A DNA stretch of 64,000 bases from Methylomarinum sp. Ch1-1 (GCF_030717995.2 NZ_CP157743.1:310001-374000); one strand, 5' to 3'. Counted from the first letter of the stretch, positions 1 to 11,009 are shown. Notes: generated from the letters alone by a model not told the origin. Numbers and translations: made by a program.

Positions 1-723
1 CACTGGGGAAAATTGAAGATGATTATGTTGAAAATGGGGATATATGACAAACCCTTTCTTCGGCAAACAACCGAAGGGATTTTTTATCGTTTGCGCGTAG
101 GTTGTCCCTGGCGAGATCTACCCAGTGCCTTTGGTAACTGGAATGCTGTTTATAAACGCTTCAATGAATGGTCTCGTAAAGAAAAACTGATGGGTATTTT
201 TAACGAACTGATAGTTGAGCCTGACTTGGAATGGGAATTTATTGATGGAAGTATTGTGAAAGCTCATCAGCATAGTAGCGGTGCGGCCTATGGGCAAGAA
301 TCGGCGATTGGTAAATCTGTTGCGGGTAATACAACCAAAATTCATATGGCTGTTGATGCCTGTGGTCTTCCCATCCACTTTACAGTGACGGGTGGCGAAG
401 TTCATGATTGTAAAGAAGCGCCAACCTTGGTCGCTGAACTGCCTAAAGCTGACTATATCGTTGCTGACAAAGGCTATGACAGTGAACCACTACGTGTTCA
501 GATTCAAGACAAAGGAACTGTTCCTGTCATTCCAAGAAAAAAGAATTCAAACGTAGGGAATGATGATATGGATTGGTGTCTCTACAAATATCGTCACCTC
601 GTTGAAAATGTGTTTGCAAGACTGAAACATTTCAGAGCTATTGCTACACGATATGACAAGCTCAAACGAAATTTTGAAGCTTCTGTGGCCTTGGCTTGCG
701 CTTTTTTATGGTTACCTATGTGA
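1..723 (+). CDS. IS5-family transposase (5' end outside window)
   Basis: This is a DDE transposase that cuts and rejoins the ends of its own IS. Numbering from a TTG at position 13, the acidic triad is visible: D78 in FIDGS, D152 in VADKGYD and E198 in ENVFARLKHFR. The upstream GIFYRLRVGCPWRDLP block is typical of the IS5/IS427 group. The frame is open to base 1 (H-W-G-K before the TTG), so the true start is probably upstream and the TTG is not a credible initiator. The visible 3' part looks undamaged, so the element may be active. In many IS427-group elements the transposase is split into two frames; that cannot be judged here. Confidence 0.85.
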   Translation, partial: HWGKLKMIMLKMGIYDKPFLRQTTEGIFYRLRVGCPWRDLPSAFGNWNAVYKRFNEWSRKEKLMGIFNELIVEPDLEWEFIDGSIVKAHQHSSGAAYGQESAIGKSVAGNTTKIHMAVDACGLPIHFTVTGGEVHDCKEAPTLVAELPKADYIVADKGYDSEPLRVQIQDKGTVPVIPRKKNSNVGNDDMDWCLYKYRHLVENVFARLKHFRAIATRYDKLKRNFEASVALACAFLWLPM

Positions 724-738
724 AACGGCAACAGCCCC
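1..738 (+). mobile_element. IS5-type insertion sequence, 3' part
   Basis: This is the right-hand part of an IS5-family element whose left end lies outside the window. It holds the transposase gene. It ends about 15 bp after the stop codon in AACGGCAACAGCCCC, which looks like the right terminal inverted repeat. The bases that follow (CTAG/TA) fit the short TA-centred target preferred by this family. The next IS begins immediately afterwards. The left repeat cannot be checked. Confidence 0.7.
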
Positions 739-928
739 TAGTGTCTGACAGAAAAAGCTTTTTTTTCAACCGATACCCAACTTTTGCCACACTCATTTTG
801 ATCAGCCCAGGCCATTTTCCGGAAAAAATCCATCGCTGTCTCGTCTGATTTCTTCATTAGCGGGCCATTCACCGGTCTGCGGGCGCAACTATCCTGTAGT
901 GAGCCTTTTCTCACTCCGATGGTATTGT

Positions 929-1912
929 TCAGGCCGCTTGTTGGTAGGGGCCGCGCTTGCGTTTTTCTTTCGCCTGCGCCTGCTGACGCAGGATGGCGCC
1001 CAACCGTTTGATATTGCGCGAGACGACCGCCAGTGCGACATAGCGTTTGAAGCCATCGAGGCCGTGGTCGGGGCAGATATCCAAGCCGTTATGCTCCAGG
1101 GCATTGATGGCCGATTCCACGGCGGAGTGTTGGTGGCGTAGTTGTTTAAAAGCATTGCTGCCTTCCCGCGCTTGATCCGCGGCGCTGAGTCGGCCTTTTT
1201 TGGGCAAAACCACCTGTTCCAGATGATTTTTCAGTTCCTTTTGGTTAGCCGGGCTGTGAAAGCCTTTGTCGAAGCTGGTCACGGTCAGTTCGGGGAAGCG
1301 CCGGCGCGTTTCGGTGACCATGTCGACGGCGACTTTGTCATCGGTTTGCTTTTCCATCACTAGGTGGTGAAGAACGAAGCGATGGTGGTCCTCCATCACG
1401 CAGACCCTTAAACCCAACTCAACCGGGACGCCTGCTTTGCCTTTGCTGATCCATTCGGTGTGCGGTTCAAACACGGAGAAGATCTTTTCGGCATGAGGGA
1501 TGGTTTCGCTGCGTATGACGCGGCGCTCAATTTGGTCCAGCAGCAGGCGGGCATAGGCCTGGTAGGATTGCAACGGCTGCGTTTCATCGGCCAGGGCGCC
1601 ACGGTCCAGGGCTTGTTTTAAGGTGCGCTCGGATTTGCCCAGGTAGGCGCTCGCCAGGTCCAGGTAGGTCTGATGAGCCTGTTGGATGGCTTGTTCCCGT
1701 ACGGCTTGTTTGTTTTCATCCTGGCTGGTGGAGCGTTTGAGCTGTTGAGCTCTTCGGTACTGTTGTTTGAGTCGCCGGATGTTGTGCCGGTATTGGCGCC
1801 AGTCCGGCAGGTCATGGTGTTTCGCCAGCGTATGACTCTCTTCAATAGCTTTGCGGATCGCATCATACAGCAGGTTGATGTCGGTCGGAAAATGGACGTC
1901 GGTTTCGACCAC
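929..1912 (-). CDS. ISNCY-like transposase, C-terminal (catalytic) part
   Basis: This is the second part of the transposase, carrying the catalytic core. It begins VETDVHFPTD, which holds the first acidic residue. The second lies in TSFDKGFHSP and the third in HSAVESAINALEHNG, so a full DDE triad is present. The 1912 start is only the first usable codon. The same frame is open upstream to the A11 run at 2004-2014 and joins the N-terminal ORF there if the run is read as 12 or 9 A. The two pieces should therefore be one protein of about 520 residues. The family call (ISNCY) is by resemblance. Confidence 0.7.
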   Translation of the reverse strand: MVETDVHFPTDINLLYDAIRKAIEESHTLAKHHDLPDWRQYRHNIRRLKQQYRRAQQLKRSTSQDENKQAVREQAIQQAHQTYLDLASAYLGKSERTLKQALDRGALADETQPLQSYQAYARLLLDQIERRVIRSETIPHAEKIFSVFEPHTEWISKGKAGVPVELGLRVCVMEDHHRFVLHHLVMEKQTDDKVAVDMVTETRRRFPELTVTSFDKGFHSPANQKELKNHLEQVVLPKKGRLSAADQAREGSNAFKQLRHQHSAVESAINALEHNGLDICPDHGLDGFKRYVALAVVSRNIKRLGAILRQQAQAKEKRKRGPYQQAA

Positions 1913-1932
1913 AAAGGAATCGCACCGCCCTC

Positions 1933-2499
1933 TCAGTTTATCGCTGTGGTCGACCGTCGCGGCGGCAGTCGAGTCACTGCGGACGGTTGGCCCAGCGTTT
2001 GGCTTTTTTTTTTTACCAGGGCATGGCCGGCTCTGACCACTTCCTGGTTGATTTGATCGAACAGTTCCGGGGTGAACAGCCTTAGATTGTCTTTGATGCG
2101 CTGGAGAGAATACTTCGTGTCGTCACACCAGTCGCTATGGCCCAGCATCTGTCGAATGGTATTGTGGTGGTTGGCCAGTTCATGGATGCGGTCGTAGTCG
2201 GTATTCAGGCCCAGACGCAAAACGCCCAGCACTAGAATTTTCCATTGTTCCAGGCCGGGCCGACCGCGCCTTGGGTCAGCGGGTTGCTGACGCTCTGCTT
2301 CGCTAAGGCCCTGACCGCTTCGGTAGGGAATAACCTGCTCGAGGATGGCGAACACACGGTCGCGCAGTTCGGGCGTGGTATAGATGTACTGCAACCCTAG
2401 CAGCAGTTGCGGGATGTCGTCTCTGGATTTGAGGTTAATCTCGATGTCGGCAATATCGACCTGACCGAGGCTCATTTGCGGATTCTTGACGGTGCGCAT
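1933..2499 (-). CDS. ISNCY-like transposase, N-terminal part (frameshifted)
   Basis: This is the first part of the split transposase. The N-terminal half (RGRPGLEQWKILVLGVLRLGLN, then a segment around DYDRIHELANHHNTIRQMLG) is the helical DNA-binding region seen in this transposase type. After VRAGHALVKKK the frame leaves the family sequence at an 11-A homopolymer (2004-2014, T on the plus strand) and runs to a stop with unrelated residues. Changing the reading by one A restores continuity with the catalytic part. This may be programmed transcriptional slippage, which several IS families use, or a simple inactivating indel or sequencing error. Confidence 0.65.
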   Translation of the reverse strand: MRTVKNPQMSLGQVDIADIEINLKSRDDIPQLLLGLQYIYTTPELRDRVFAILEQVIPYRSGQGLSEAERQQPADPRRGRPGLEQWKILVLGVLRLGLNTDYDRIHELANHHNTIRQMLGHSDWCDDTKYSLQRIKDNLRLFTPELFDQINQEVVRAGHALVKKKSQTLGQPSAVTRLPPRRSTTAIN

Positions 2500-2744
2500 A
2501 GGATTTCAACGGACGAAGATTTCTGGTTTTCGTAAATTTTTATGGCGGCGCTCACCTAAAATCAGTACCTTACGGATTGAGCAACGCAACAATCGTGATT
2601 TTGGGCTGAAAACTCATTTCCCGGAATTCATTATATCCCATTGATTATTTTAGGGATAATCAATTTTCGGTCAGGCACTAATTAAGCTGGAAACGAAATC
2701 ACCAGCTAGCTACTTAATTGAAATACATGAACATCGGGTATTGA

Positions 2745-3056
2745 CGGAATCAGTTGCCGGCTCCTATTTTTGAGCAAACTGATAACCATACGCGAGTCGT
2801 GCTGTTCGCACACAAAGAACATAAGGAAATGGATACCGAAGATCGAATTCGAGCCTGCTATCAACATTGCTGCTTAAAGTATGTTAATCGAGAGCCAATG
2901 AACAATACTTCGTTGAGAGAGCGGTTGAATATTGATGAAAGCAACAGCGCTATTGCAAGCCGTGTCATCAAGCAAACCGTTGATGCGGGTCTGATTCGTT
3001 TATACGACCCTAAGGCAAATAGAAAGGCTTATCGCTATGTGCCATTCTGGGCATGA
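2745..3056 (+). pseudogene. C-terminal remnant of an AlbA_2/RecG-like ATP-binding regulator
   Basis: About 103 codons survive. The segments LPAPIFEQTDNHTRVVLF, MDTEDRIRACYQHCCLKYVN and KAYRYVPFWA match what I recall as the C-terminal winged-helix end of large AlbA_2-domain (Schlafen-like) proteins annotated as putative transcriptional regulators or RecG-like. A stop at 2742-2744 lies just upstream and there is no trace of the N-terminal 350 or more residues. A TTG at 2754 could start a short ORF, but the product would lack the functional domains. The break lies about 65 bp from the end of the ISNCY-like element, so IS-mediated deletion is a plausible cause. Confidence 0.65.
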
Positions 3057-3404
3057 CAGCTTTTTCATTTGACAGACGCAATTAATTTTGCATTTTTACA
3101 AACGATCTGTATTTAAAAACAACTGCTTAAAAAAAACCTTCATTTGATTAAGTATTTGATTTTTCTCGCAAGATTGTTCTTGAAAAAAGAGCTATAAGCC
3201 AAAATGATCGACTGGTCGTCTTGGAATTTCATTTGACGGTCATTTGATTTAAAACTCCAGATTTTCACAGTCAGGTATTTCGTAGCCTTAAAAGCTCATC
3301 GTTATACACAAATTGAGGCGCGCCGGAAATGTTGGGCTTCGCTATCGCTCAGCCCAACCTACGACTTGTACCTTAATAAAGTACAAGACCGAATATTCTC
3401 CTTC
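3057..3404. other. Intergenic region with a short palindrome
   Basis: No gene is seen. The stretch is AT-rich. At 3331-3358 it holds an 8-bp-stem hairpin, GTTGGGCT...AGCCCAAC, of the dispersed intergenic type common in such genomes. It lies about 45 bp beyond the stop of the minus-strand DoxX gene and could aid 3'-end formation, but it lacks a T tract. Confidence 0.5.
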
Positions 3405-4037
3405 CTACACCCCACTATATTTTTTGGCCAGCCAATAATCGACACTGACGTAGCGCCCTCCTCCGAGAAAGAACAACACCAGCAGCATAATGAAATAGGT
3501 CGCTGCGAACTCGATACCGTTGTTCAACACGACAAATTCGCCATTTTCGGTCAGCCATTGATAATTGCCGTAATCCTTCAGGATCGTTTTTGCCATATCC
3601 AGGCGCTCAATCGCCCCGACTGTTCTATCCGTTGCGAATATACCGCTGCCTGTCGCAATGGCCAGCCAGCCGTTTTGCAAATGCACGATAATTCCGGCGA
3701 CCAGCATCACCATCATCAGCGGAATAGATATCAAACGCACGCCGAAACCAAACAGCAAGAATAATGCACCGAGTATCTCGATCAACGCGACTAGAAACAC
3801 CAGCAGATAGGGCATCGGCAAACCCAGCCCCCATTCGCTGTTGCCAAACCAGTCCGCGGTGCTGGTGAAATTGACAAATTTCTTGCTGCCCGCCATCCAT
3901 AATACCGGCACTAAATAGAGACGCAGCGCCAACGGAGCGAGAAAATCTAGCAATCTGGCTTTATCAAGCCATTTCAGCAACCATAAAATAATTCCGGGTG
4001 CTTTTTCTAATGCAACGGAAACAACTTGTTTATTCAT
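3405..4037 (-). CDS. DoxX-family membrane protein
   Basis: A 210-residue integral membrane protein of the DoxX/DoxD superfamily. The family hallmark is the first helix followed by a conserved polar turn, here LRLYLVPVLWMAGSKKF at roughly residues 39-55. Three further hydrophobic helices follow (about 77-97, 100-120 and 180-198). A soluble loop of some 45 residues lies before the last helix. DoxX proteins are linked to quinone or thiol redox chemistry, and a subset (HvfX) to copper-binding peptide maturation; nothing here fixes a substrate. It is transcribed away from a cupin gene 60 bp away, so the two may share a control region. Confidence 0.75.
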   Translation of the reverse strand: MNKQVVSVALEKAPGIILWLLKWLDKARLLDFLAPLALRLYLVPVLWMAGSKKFVNFTSTADWFGNSEWGLGLPMPYLLVFLVALIEILGALFLLFGFGVRLISIPLMMVMLVAGIIVHLQNGWLAIATGSGIFATDRTVGAIERLDMAKTILKDYGNYQWLTENGEFVVLNNGIEFAATYFIMLLVLFFLGGGRYVSVDYWLAKKYSGV

Positions 4038-4097
4038 GCTACAAACCCGCTATCTTTAGTTATCATTAAATCGACTGATCTAACTCCAGGAAGAACC

Positions 4098-4445
4098 GTG
4101 ACTATATCAGTACCACAAAATATTTTCAGCAATATCCCGACAGAGTTACCCGAAGAGTTATTTGAAACCCTGCATCGGCAAGGCAACATACAAGTCGAAC
4201 GCATCATATCAAAAGGACAGCATACTCCGAAACATGAATGGTATGACCAGCCTCAGGACGAATGGGTGCTGTTACTGAAAGGCCAGGCCGAACTCGAGTT
4301 CAGCGAACCGAGCTCGATTCAGCGACTAATGGAGGGAGATTATCTATTGATTCCGGCCCATGTCAAACATCGGGTCGCATGGACGCCGGACGACAGCGAA
4401 ACGATCTGGCTGGCGATTCATATTTTCCCCAATGAGAGATTGTGA
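4098..4445 (+). CDS. Small cupin-domain protein
   Basis: A single-domain cupin of 115 residues. Motif 1 is visible as HTPKHEWYDQPQDEWVLLLKG, giving two His and a Glu as likely metal ligands. Motif 2 ends in HVKHRVAW. I chose the GTG at 4098 because CCAGGAAG sits just before it and because the longer frame from 4026 would run into the divergent DoxX gene. Such proteins are often annotated as cupin or phosphoribosylaminoimidazole-carboxylase-like. The substrate cannot be read from sequence. Confidence 0.75.
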   Translation: MTISVPQNIFSNIPTELPEELFETLHRQGNIQVERIISKGQHTPKHEWYDQPQDEWVLLLKGQAELEFSEPSSIQRLMEGDYLLIPAHVKHRVAWTPDDSETIWLAIHIFPNERL

Positions 4446-4552
4446 GGGATAAGGCCATCCCTTTTCCCGGATTCCGCTGCGCTGCATCCAGGCTACTTTT
4501 TTAGGCAAAGCTTCCGCTCCTGCTCACGCTCCTTACCACCTTCCCTGTAGGC
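4446..4552. other. Spacer between cupin gene and rRNA terminator
   Basis: A short stretch with no ORF or recognisable site; pyrimidine-rich on the plus strand. Confidence 0.4.
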
Positions 4553-4589
4553 AAAAAAAAACCCGTTCAGGCTTCTGAACGGGTTTTTC
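4553..4589 (-). terminator. Rho-independent terminator of the rRNA operon
   Basis: Read on the minus strand, AACCCGTTCAG pairs perfectly with CTGAACGGGTT around a four-base loop and is followed by a run of T. It lies about 10 bp past the end of 5S rRNA. The plus strand also ends in TTTTTC, so it may act in both directions and stop cupin transcripts. Confidence 0.9.
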
Positions 4590-4598
4590 AATTAAAAG

Positions 4599-4714
4599 CT
4601 TGGCGATTCCCTACTTTCGCATGGCAACCTGCCACACTATCATCGGCGCTAAGAGGTTTCACTGCCGAGTTCGGGATGGGATCGGGTGGTTCACTCTCGC
4701 TATGTTCACCAAGC
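4599..4714 (-). rRNA. rrf: 5S ribosomal RNA
   Basis: Read on the minus strand the gene begins TGCTTGGTGAACATAGCGAG and contains the conserved segments around CCGATCCCATCCCGAACTC and AGTGTGGCAGGTTGCCATGC, ending near GGGAATCGCCAAGC. Its length of about 116 nt is normal. It is the last gene of the operon, 164 bp beyond the 23S gene. Confidence 0.92.
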
Positions 4715-5010
4715 AAAGGTGTTTAGCTGGTTTCGACGGGTCGTCTTACCAACTGTCATGATCAACGTCTAGGTTGATCCATGGAAATCTGTATCGTTCG
4801 TTCTCGTGCATTGAAAAGCGTCTTGTCAGGCTGCCATATCACACGCTCTCGATTATCAAACCGATTGGGTGTTATATGGTCAAGCCTCACGGGCAATTAG
4901 TATCAGTTAGCTTCATACATTACTGCACTTCCACACCTGACCTATCAACCTAATAGTCTCTTAGGGCCCTTCAGGGGACTCATGGTCCCAGTGAGATCTC
5001 ATCTTGGGAG

Positions 5011-5044
<34 letters not shown>

Positions 5045-5163
5045 TGTCCGATCATAGCTACCCGGCAATGCCACTGGCGTGACAACCGGAACACCAGAGG
5101 ATCGTCCACTCCGGTCCTCTCGTACTAGGAGCAGCTTCCCTCAAATCTCAAACGCCCACGGCA

Positions 5164-5290
<127 letters not shown>

Positions 5291-5319
5291 ACCGCCGTCG
5301 ATATGAACTCTTGGGCGGT

Positions 5320-5375
<56 letters not shown>

Positions 5376-5496
5376 AGAACCACCGGATCACTAAGACCTA
5401 CTTTCGTACCTGCTCGACCTGTCCGTCTCGCAGTCAAGCACCCTTATGCCTTTGCACTCATTGCATGATTTCCGACCATGCTGAGGGTACCTTCGT

Positions 5497-5539
<43 letters not shown>

Positions 5540-5697
5540 ACCCACCATACACTGTCCCCAACCCGGATAACGGGTCTAGGTTAGAACTTCAAACATACCA
5601 GGGTGGTATTTCAAGGATGGCTCCACGACAACTGGCGTCGCCGCTTCAAAGCCTCCCACCTATCCTACACAAGTAGGCTCAAAGTCCAGTGTAAAGC

Positions 5698-5730
<33 letters not shown>

Positions 5731-5801
5731 CCGCGGGTACACTGCATCTTCACAGCGATTTCAATTTCACTGAGTCTCGGGTGGAGACAGTGTGGCCATC
5801 G

Positions 5802-6172
<371 letters not shown>

Positions 6173-6881
6173 GGCTCTAAATAATCTAGGTGAGGGGTAA
6201 CCCCATCAATTAACCTTCCGGCACCGGGCAGGCGTCACACCTATACGTCCACTTTCGTGTTTGCAGAGTGCTATGTTTTTGCTAAACAGTCGCAGCCACC
6301 AGTTTAATGCTACCCTCTTCAGCTCCAGCCGCAGGGCCTTCACCTAACAAGGGCGTACCTTCTCCCGAAGTTACGGTACCATTTTGCCTAGTTCCTTCAC
6401 CCGAGTTCTCTCAAGCGCCTTAGAATTCTCATCCCACCCACCTGTGTCGGTTTGGGGTACGGCTCGTCATAACCTGAAGCTTAGAGGGTTTTCTTGGAAG
6501 CAGGGCATCAATCACTTCGTCTCCTTATAAAGAGACTCGTCGTCACGCCTCAGGATTGTGAAACCGGATTTGCCTAATTTCACTCCCTACACGCTTAAAC
6601 TACCTATTCCAACAGGCAGCTGACCTAGCCTTCTCCGTCACCCCATCGCAGTTATAACAAGTACAGGAATATTAACCTGTTTTCCATCGACTACGCCTTT
6701 CGGCCTCGCCTTAGGTGCCGACTAACCCTGCGTCGATTAACGTTGCGCAGGAAACCTTGGGCTTTCGGCGTGGAGGTTTTTCACCTCCATTATCGTTACT
6801 CATGTCAGCATTCGCACTTCTGATACCTCCAGGAAGCTTCTCAACTTCCCTTCGCAGGCGTACAGAACGCTCCTCTACCAC

Positions 6882-6994
6882 CAGCACATTCCCTTTAACT
6901 TACTCTCTGACGGCTCGCCTCATCGTGATGGGCGCTTTGTTCGCGCTACCGCGCTCACAATCGTCTCTCAAATAAGCTAAAGTGGAATGTGCTG
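6882..6994 (-). other. IVS in 23S helix 45 (113 nt, no ORF)
   Basis: On the transcript CAGCACATTCC opens and GGAATGTGCTG closes the insertion (11-bp perfect stem, extended imperfectly by CTTTA/TAAAG). It sits between conserved CGAAGCTACGG and GAGGAGCGTTCTGTACGCC, where E. coli has the short helix-45 tip. This is a classic IVS site. Its ends are unlike those of the other two IVSs and it has no reading frame of note. Confidence 0.85.
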
Positions 6995-7050
6995 ATCCGT
7001 AGCTTCGGTACTATGCTTAGCCCCGGTAAATCTTCCGCGCAAGCCGACTC

Positions 7051-7115
<65 letters not shown>

Positions 7116-7605
7116 GGCCTTCTCACATCGTTTTCCACTGAGCATAGATTTGGGGACCTTAGCTGACGGTCTGGGCTGTTTCCCTTTCCACGACGGACCT
7201 TATCACCCGCCGTGTGTCTCCCGTGCTCAAACTTGCTGGTATTCGGAGTTTGCATCGGGTTGGTAAGTCGGGATGACCCCCTAGCCGAAACAGTGCTCTA
7301 CCCCCAGCAGTCATACACGAGGCGCTACCTAAATAGCTTTCGAGGAGAACCAGCTATCTCCGGGCTTGATTAGCCTTTCACTCCGATCCACAGCTCATCC
7401 CCTCATTTTTCAACATAAGTGGGTTCGGTCCTCCAATCAGTATTACCTGATCTTCAACCTGGCCATGGATAGATCGCCCGGTTTCGGGTCTACACCTTGC
7501 GACTAAACGCCCTATTAAGACTCGCTTTCGCTACGCCTCCCCTAGTCGGTTAAGCTGGCCACAAAATGTAAGTCGCTGACCCATTATACAAAAGGTACGC
7601 AGTCA

Positions 7606-7706
7606 CCCCGCACCTAAATTATTCTGGCACGGATATCTACAATGCTTTATTGAGCACTGTGATTCATTGACTTACCTCGCATCTAATTGGGAATTTAGGT
7701 GCGGGG
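7606..7706 (-). repeat. Hairpin B, 3' terminal module of the helix-25 IVS
   Basis: A 101-nt unit opened and closed by a perfect 15-bp inverted repeat (CCCCGCACCTAAATT and its complement). Internal sequence differs from hairpin A apart from a few bases next to the repeat. It has no ORF. Confidence 0.8.
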
Positions 7707-7713
7707 CAAGCCC

Positions 7714-7974
7714 CTAAGTTGTTTTTAAACTCGTCTTAATGCGCTGCATTAAGAACCGTTTGGCTCGACCGTCTTGCTTGAGTTTATGTTCTCGTTCTCT
7801 AGATTCGGCTTCAGATAGATAAGCTTCGTAGTACACCAATTTCCATTGATATCCTCTCGTGGACTTATTTTTACCTTGGTTATGTTCTTGCCTACGACGT
7901 TTTAAATCCGTCGTACTTCCCAGGTAAAACCTATCATCTTCTGCTTCCGATTGAAGCACATAAGCATAATACAT
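7714..7974 (-). CDS. GIY-YIG nuclease encoded in the helix-25 IVS of 23S rRNA
   Basis: An 86-residue GIY-YIG domain protein, complete within the IVS with its own TAG stop. It shows YAYVL (residues 3-7), FYLGSTTDLKRRRQEH with the conserved Arg (about 16-31), and SREREHKLKQDGR, whose Glu (about residue 60) is the likely metal-binding residue. It shares YYxYVL, FYLGST-DLK, KNKST, VxYYEAYL and RE-x-x-LK with the helix-68 ORF, so the two are paralogues. This small stand-alone group resembles the widespread UPF0213-type proteins rather than phage I-TevI. It lies between hairpins A and B. Expression would have to come from the rRNA transcript or from an IVS-borne promoter that I cannot identify. Confidence 0.82.
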   Translation of the reverse strand: MYYAYVLQSEAEDDRFYLGSTTDLKRRRQEHNQGKNKSTRGYQWKLVYYEAYLSEAESREREHKLKQDGRAKRFLMQRIKTSLKTT

Positions 7975-8024
7975 TCGATCTCAAGTCTCTTCTTTGTTAT
8001 TTTTTGTCATCATAGCGGGGCCTG

Positions 8025-8123
8025 CCCCGCACCTAAATTCCTTATTTAGGCACTATCGCTCAGTGTTCGATGACGTTAAGTTAACGCTGAAGAGTCTCCG
8101 CCCAAAACAATTTAGGTGCGGGG
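8025..8123 (-). repeat. Hairpin A, 5' terminal module of the helix-25 IVS
   Basis: A 99-nt unit with the same perfect 15-bp terminal repeat as hairpin B. Directly after it on the transcript is GCAGGCCCCGC, which can form a second small hairpin with the end of the module. It has no ORF. Confidence 0.8.
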
Positions 8124-8653
8124 CTCCCACTGCTTGTACGCATACGGTTTCAGGATCTATTTCACTCCCCTCTCCGGGGTTCTTTTCGCCTTTCCCTCAC
8201 GGTACTGGTTCACTATCGGTCAGTAAGGAGTATTTAGCCTTGGAGGATGGTCCCCCCATGTTCAGTCAAAGTTTCACGTGCTCCGACCTACTCGATTTCA
8301 CACTTAATAAGTTTTCGTATACGCGGCTATCACGCTGTATCGCCAGACTTTCCAGACTGTTCTACTAACTTGCTAAATGCTTAAGGGCTGGTCCCCGTTC
8401 GCTCGCCACTACTTAGGGAATCTCGGTTGATTTCTTTTCCTCGGGGTACTTAGATGTTTCAGTTCTCCCGGTTCGCCTCTTACCCCTATGTATTCAGGAT
8501 AAGATAATGAGCTTGTGCCCATTGGGTTTCCCCATTCGGAAATCTGCGGATCAAAGTTTGTTTGCAAACTCCCCGCAGCTTATCGCATGCTACAACGTCC
8601 TTCTTCGCCTCTTACTGCCTAGGCATTCACCGTATGCGCTTATTCACTTGACC

Positions 8654-8931
8654 ATATAACCCCAATCAGTCTGTTCACTCAGCCTACCGTCGATCAATCA
8701 ATTTAAAAACTAAATCGATCAATCCCCGATTCGCTTTGCGTCCAGTCTGCTGTGTTATATCAATCAGCTGACATTTTCGCTTTTTTTCTGCTTGAGAACT
8801 CATTAAAATTTAACCTTACGGTTTTACTTTAATTCGTTTACAGATTTCCACATTGTTAAAGAGCTATTAAACTTCCTACAAAGCCTAATTCTATAAAGTC
8901 TTCTCAAACCTTATAGAGTTAGTCTGTGTAA
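8654..8931 (-). other. Spacer between tRNA-Ala and 23S rRNA
   Basis: About 280 nt of transcribed spacer. It contains a boxA-like antitermination site (see 8853-8865). The pyrimidine-rich flank next to 23S presumably forms part of the long processing stem around that gene. No ORF is evident. Confidence 0.6.
8853..8865 (-). promoter_or_regulatory. boxA antitermination element in the spacer
   Basis: On the minus strand AGCTCTTTAACAA matches the bacterial rRNA boxA consensus, the site where NusB and S10 load for antitermination. It lies in the expected place, upstream of the 23S gene. Confidence 0.8.
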
Positions 8932-9007
8932 TGGTGGAGCCAGGGAGGATCGAACTCCCGACCTCCTGCGTGCAAGGCAGGCGCTCTCCCAGCTGAGCTA
9001 TGGCCCC
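8932..9007 (-). tRNA. tRNA-Ala (anticodon TGC)
   Basis: The 76-nt gene begins GGGGCCATAGCTCAGCTGGG and ends TGGCTCCACCA, so the CCA tail is encoded. The anticodon loop CTTGCAC gives TGC. The acceptor stem GGGGCCA pairs with TGGCTCC with the usual G-U pair. It is the second spacer tRNA, as normal for such operons. Confidence 0.95.
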
Positions 9008-9086
9008 TTTTACTGGTTATTCTCATTAAGCGCCTGGCTTAACTTCAAATCCAATATAACCCCAGAACCAATATTTCCTTCGCAGG

Positions 9087-9167
9087 AATTTTGTGCAGAA
9101 CAAGGCAAAGGTTCGCGTAGTGTGCGTCAGCACATGAGCGAAGCTTTAACGCCGTTATGCGCAAAAT

Positions 9168-9168
<1 letters not shown>
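9087..9168 (-). repeat. 82-bp palindromic element between the two spacer tRNAs
   Basis: The arm starting at 9087 (AATTTTGTGCAGAAC) is complementary over about 30 bp, with mismatches, to the arm ending at 9168 (GTTATGCGCAAAATT on the plus strand). The centre holds GTGCGTCAGCAC. The element ends at the last base of tRNA-Ile. It looks like an inserted dispersed palindrome within the tRNA-Ile/tRNA-Ala spacer. Confidence 0.65.
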
Positions 9169-9244
<76 letters not shown>

Positions 9245-9308
9245 AGGCTCATACTCTCAATCGAAATAATTTGTTGTGGACACTCATGACGGCCTTTAGC
9301 TGTCTTTG

Positions 9309-10848
<1,540 letters not shown>

Positions 10849-11009
10849 ATAATGCTTGATACTCAATAAGACGAGTATCCAATCTTGGCTCGACGCAGAA
10901 TTGTACGTAAATTCATAAAACATGTATTGACGCGAATATCTGTGTCGAATATCTTAATACAGTCTAAAATATCCACCACAAGTACCCACACAAATTATTT
11001 CGACTTGTT

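Larger units (their letters stand above)
739..2680 (-). mobile_element. ISNCY-like insertion sequence, complete, about 1.94 kb
   Basis: The element is bounded by a 17-bp terminal inverted repeat: TAGTGTCTGACAGAAAA at 739-755 and its counterpart at 2664-2680, which reads TAGTGCCTGACCGAAAA on the other strand (15/17 identical). The outer TA on each side could be the target duplication or part of the repeat. Inside is one transposase gene on the minus strand, split by a frameshift at an A11 run. It abuts the IS5-type element on the left. On the right it lies about 65 bp from the truncated start of a broken gene. Confidence 0.75.
7606..8123 (-). other. IVS in 23S helix 25 (518 nt, composite, with GIY-YIG ORF)
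   Basis: The insertion lies between conserved GCAGTGGGAG and TGACTGCGTACC at the tip of helix 25, the best-known IVS site. It has three parts in transcript order: hairpin A (8123-8025), a middle segment with a GIY-YIG gene (8024-7707), and hairpin B (7706-7606). Both hairpins start with CCCCGCACCTAAATT and end with its complement, so the IVS can fold as two separate hairpins or as one long outer stem. Confidence 0.88.
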
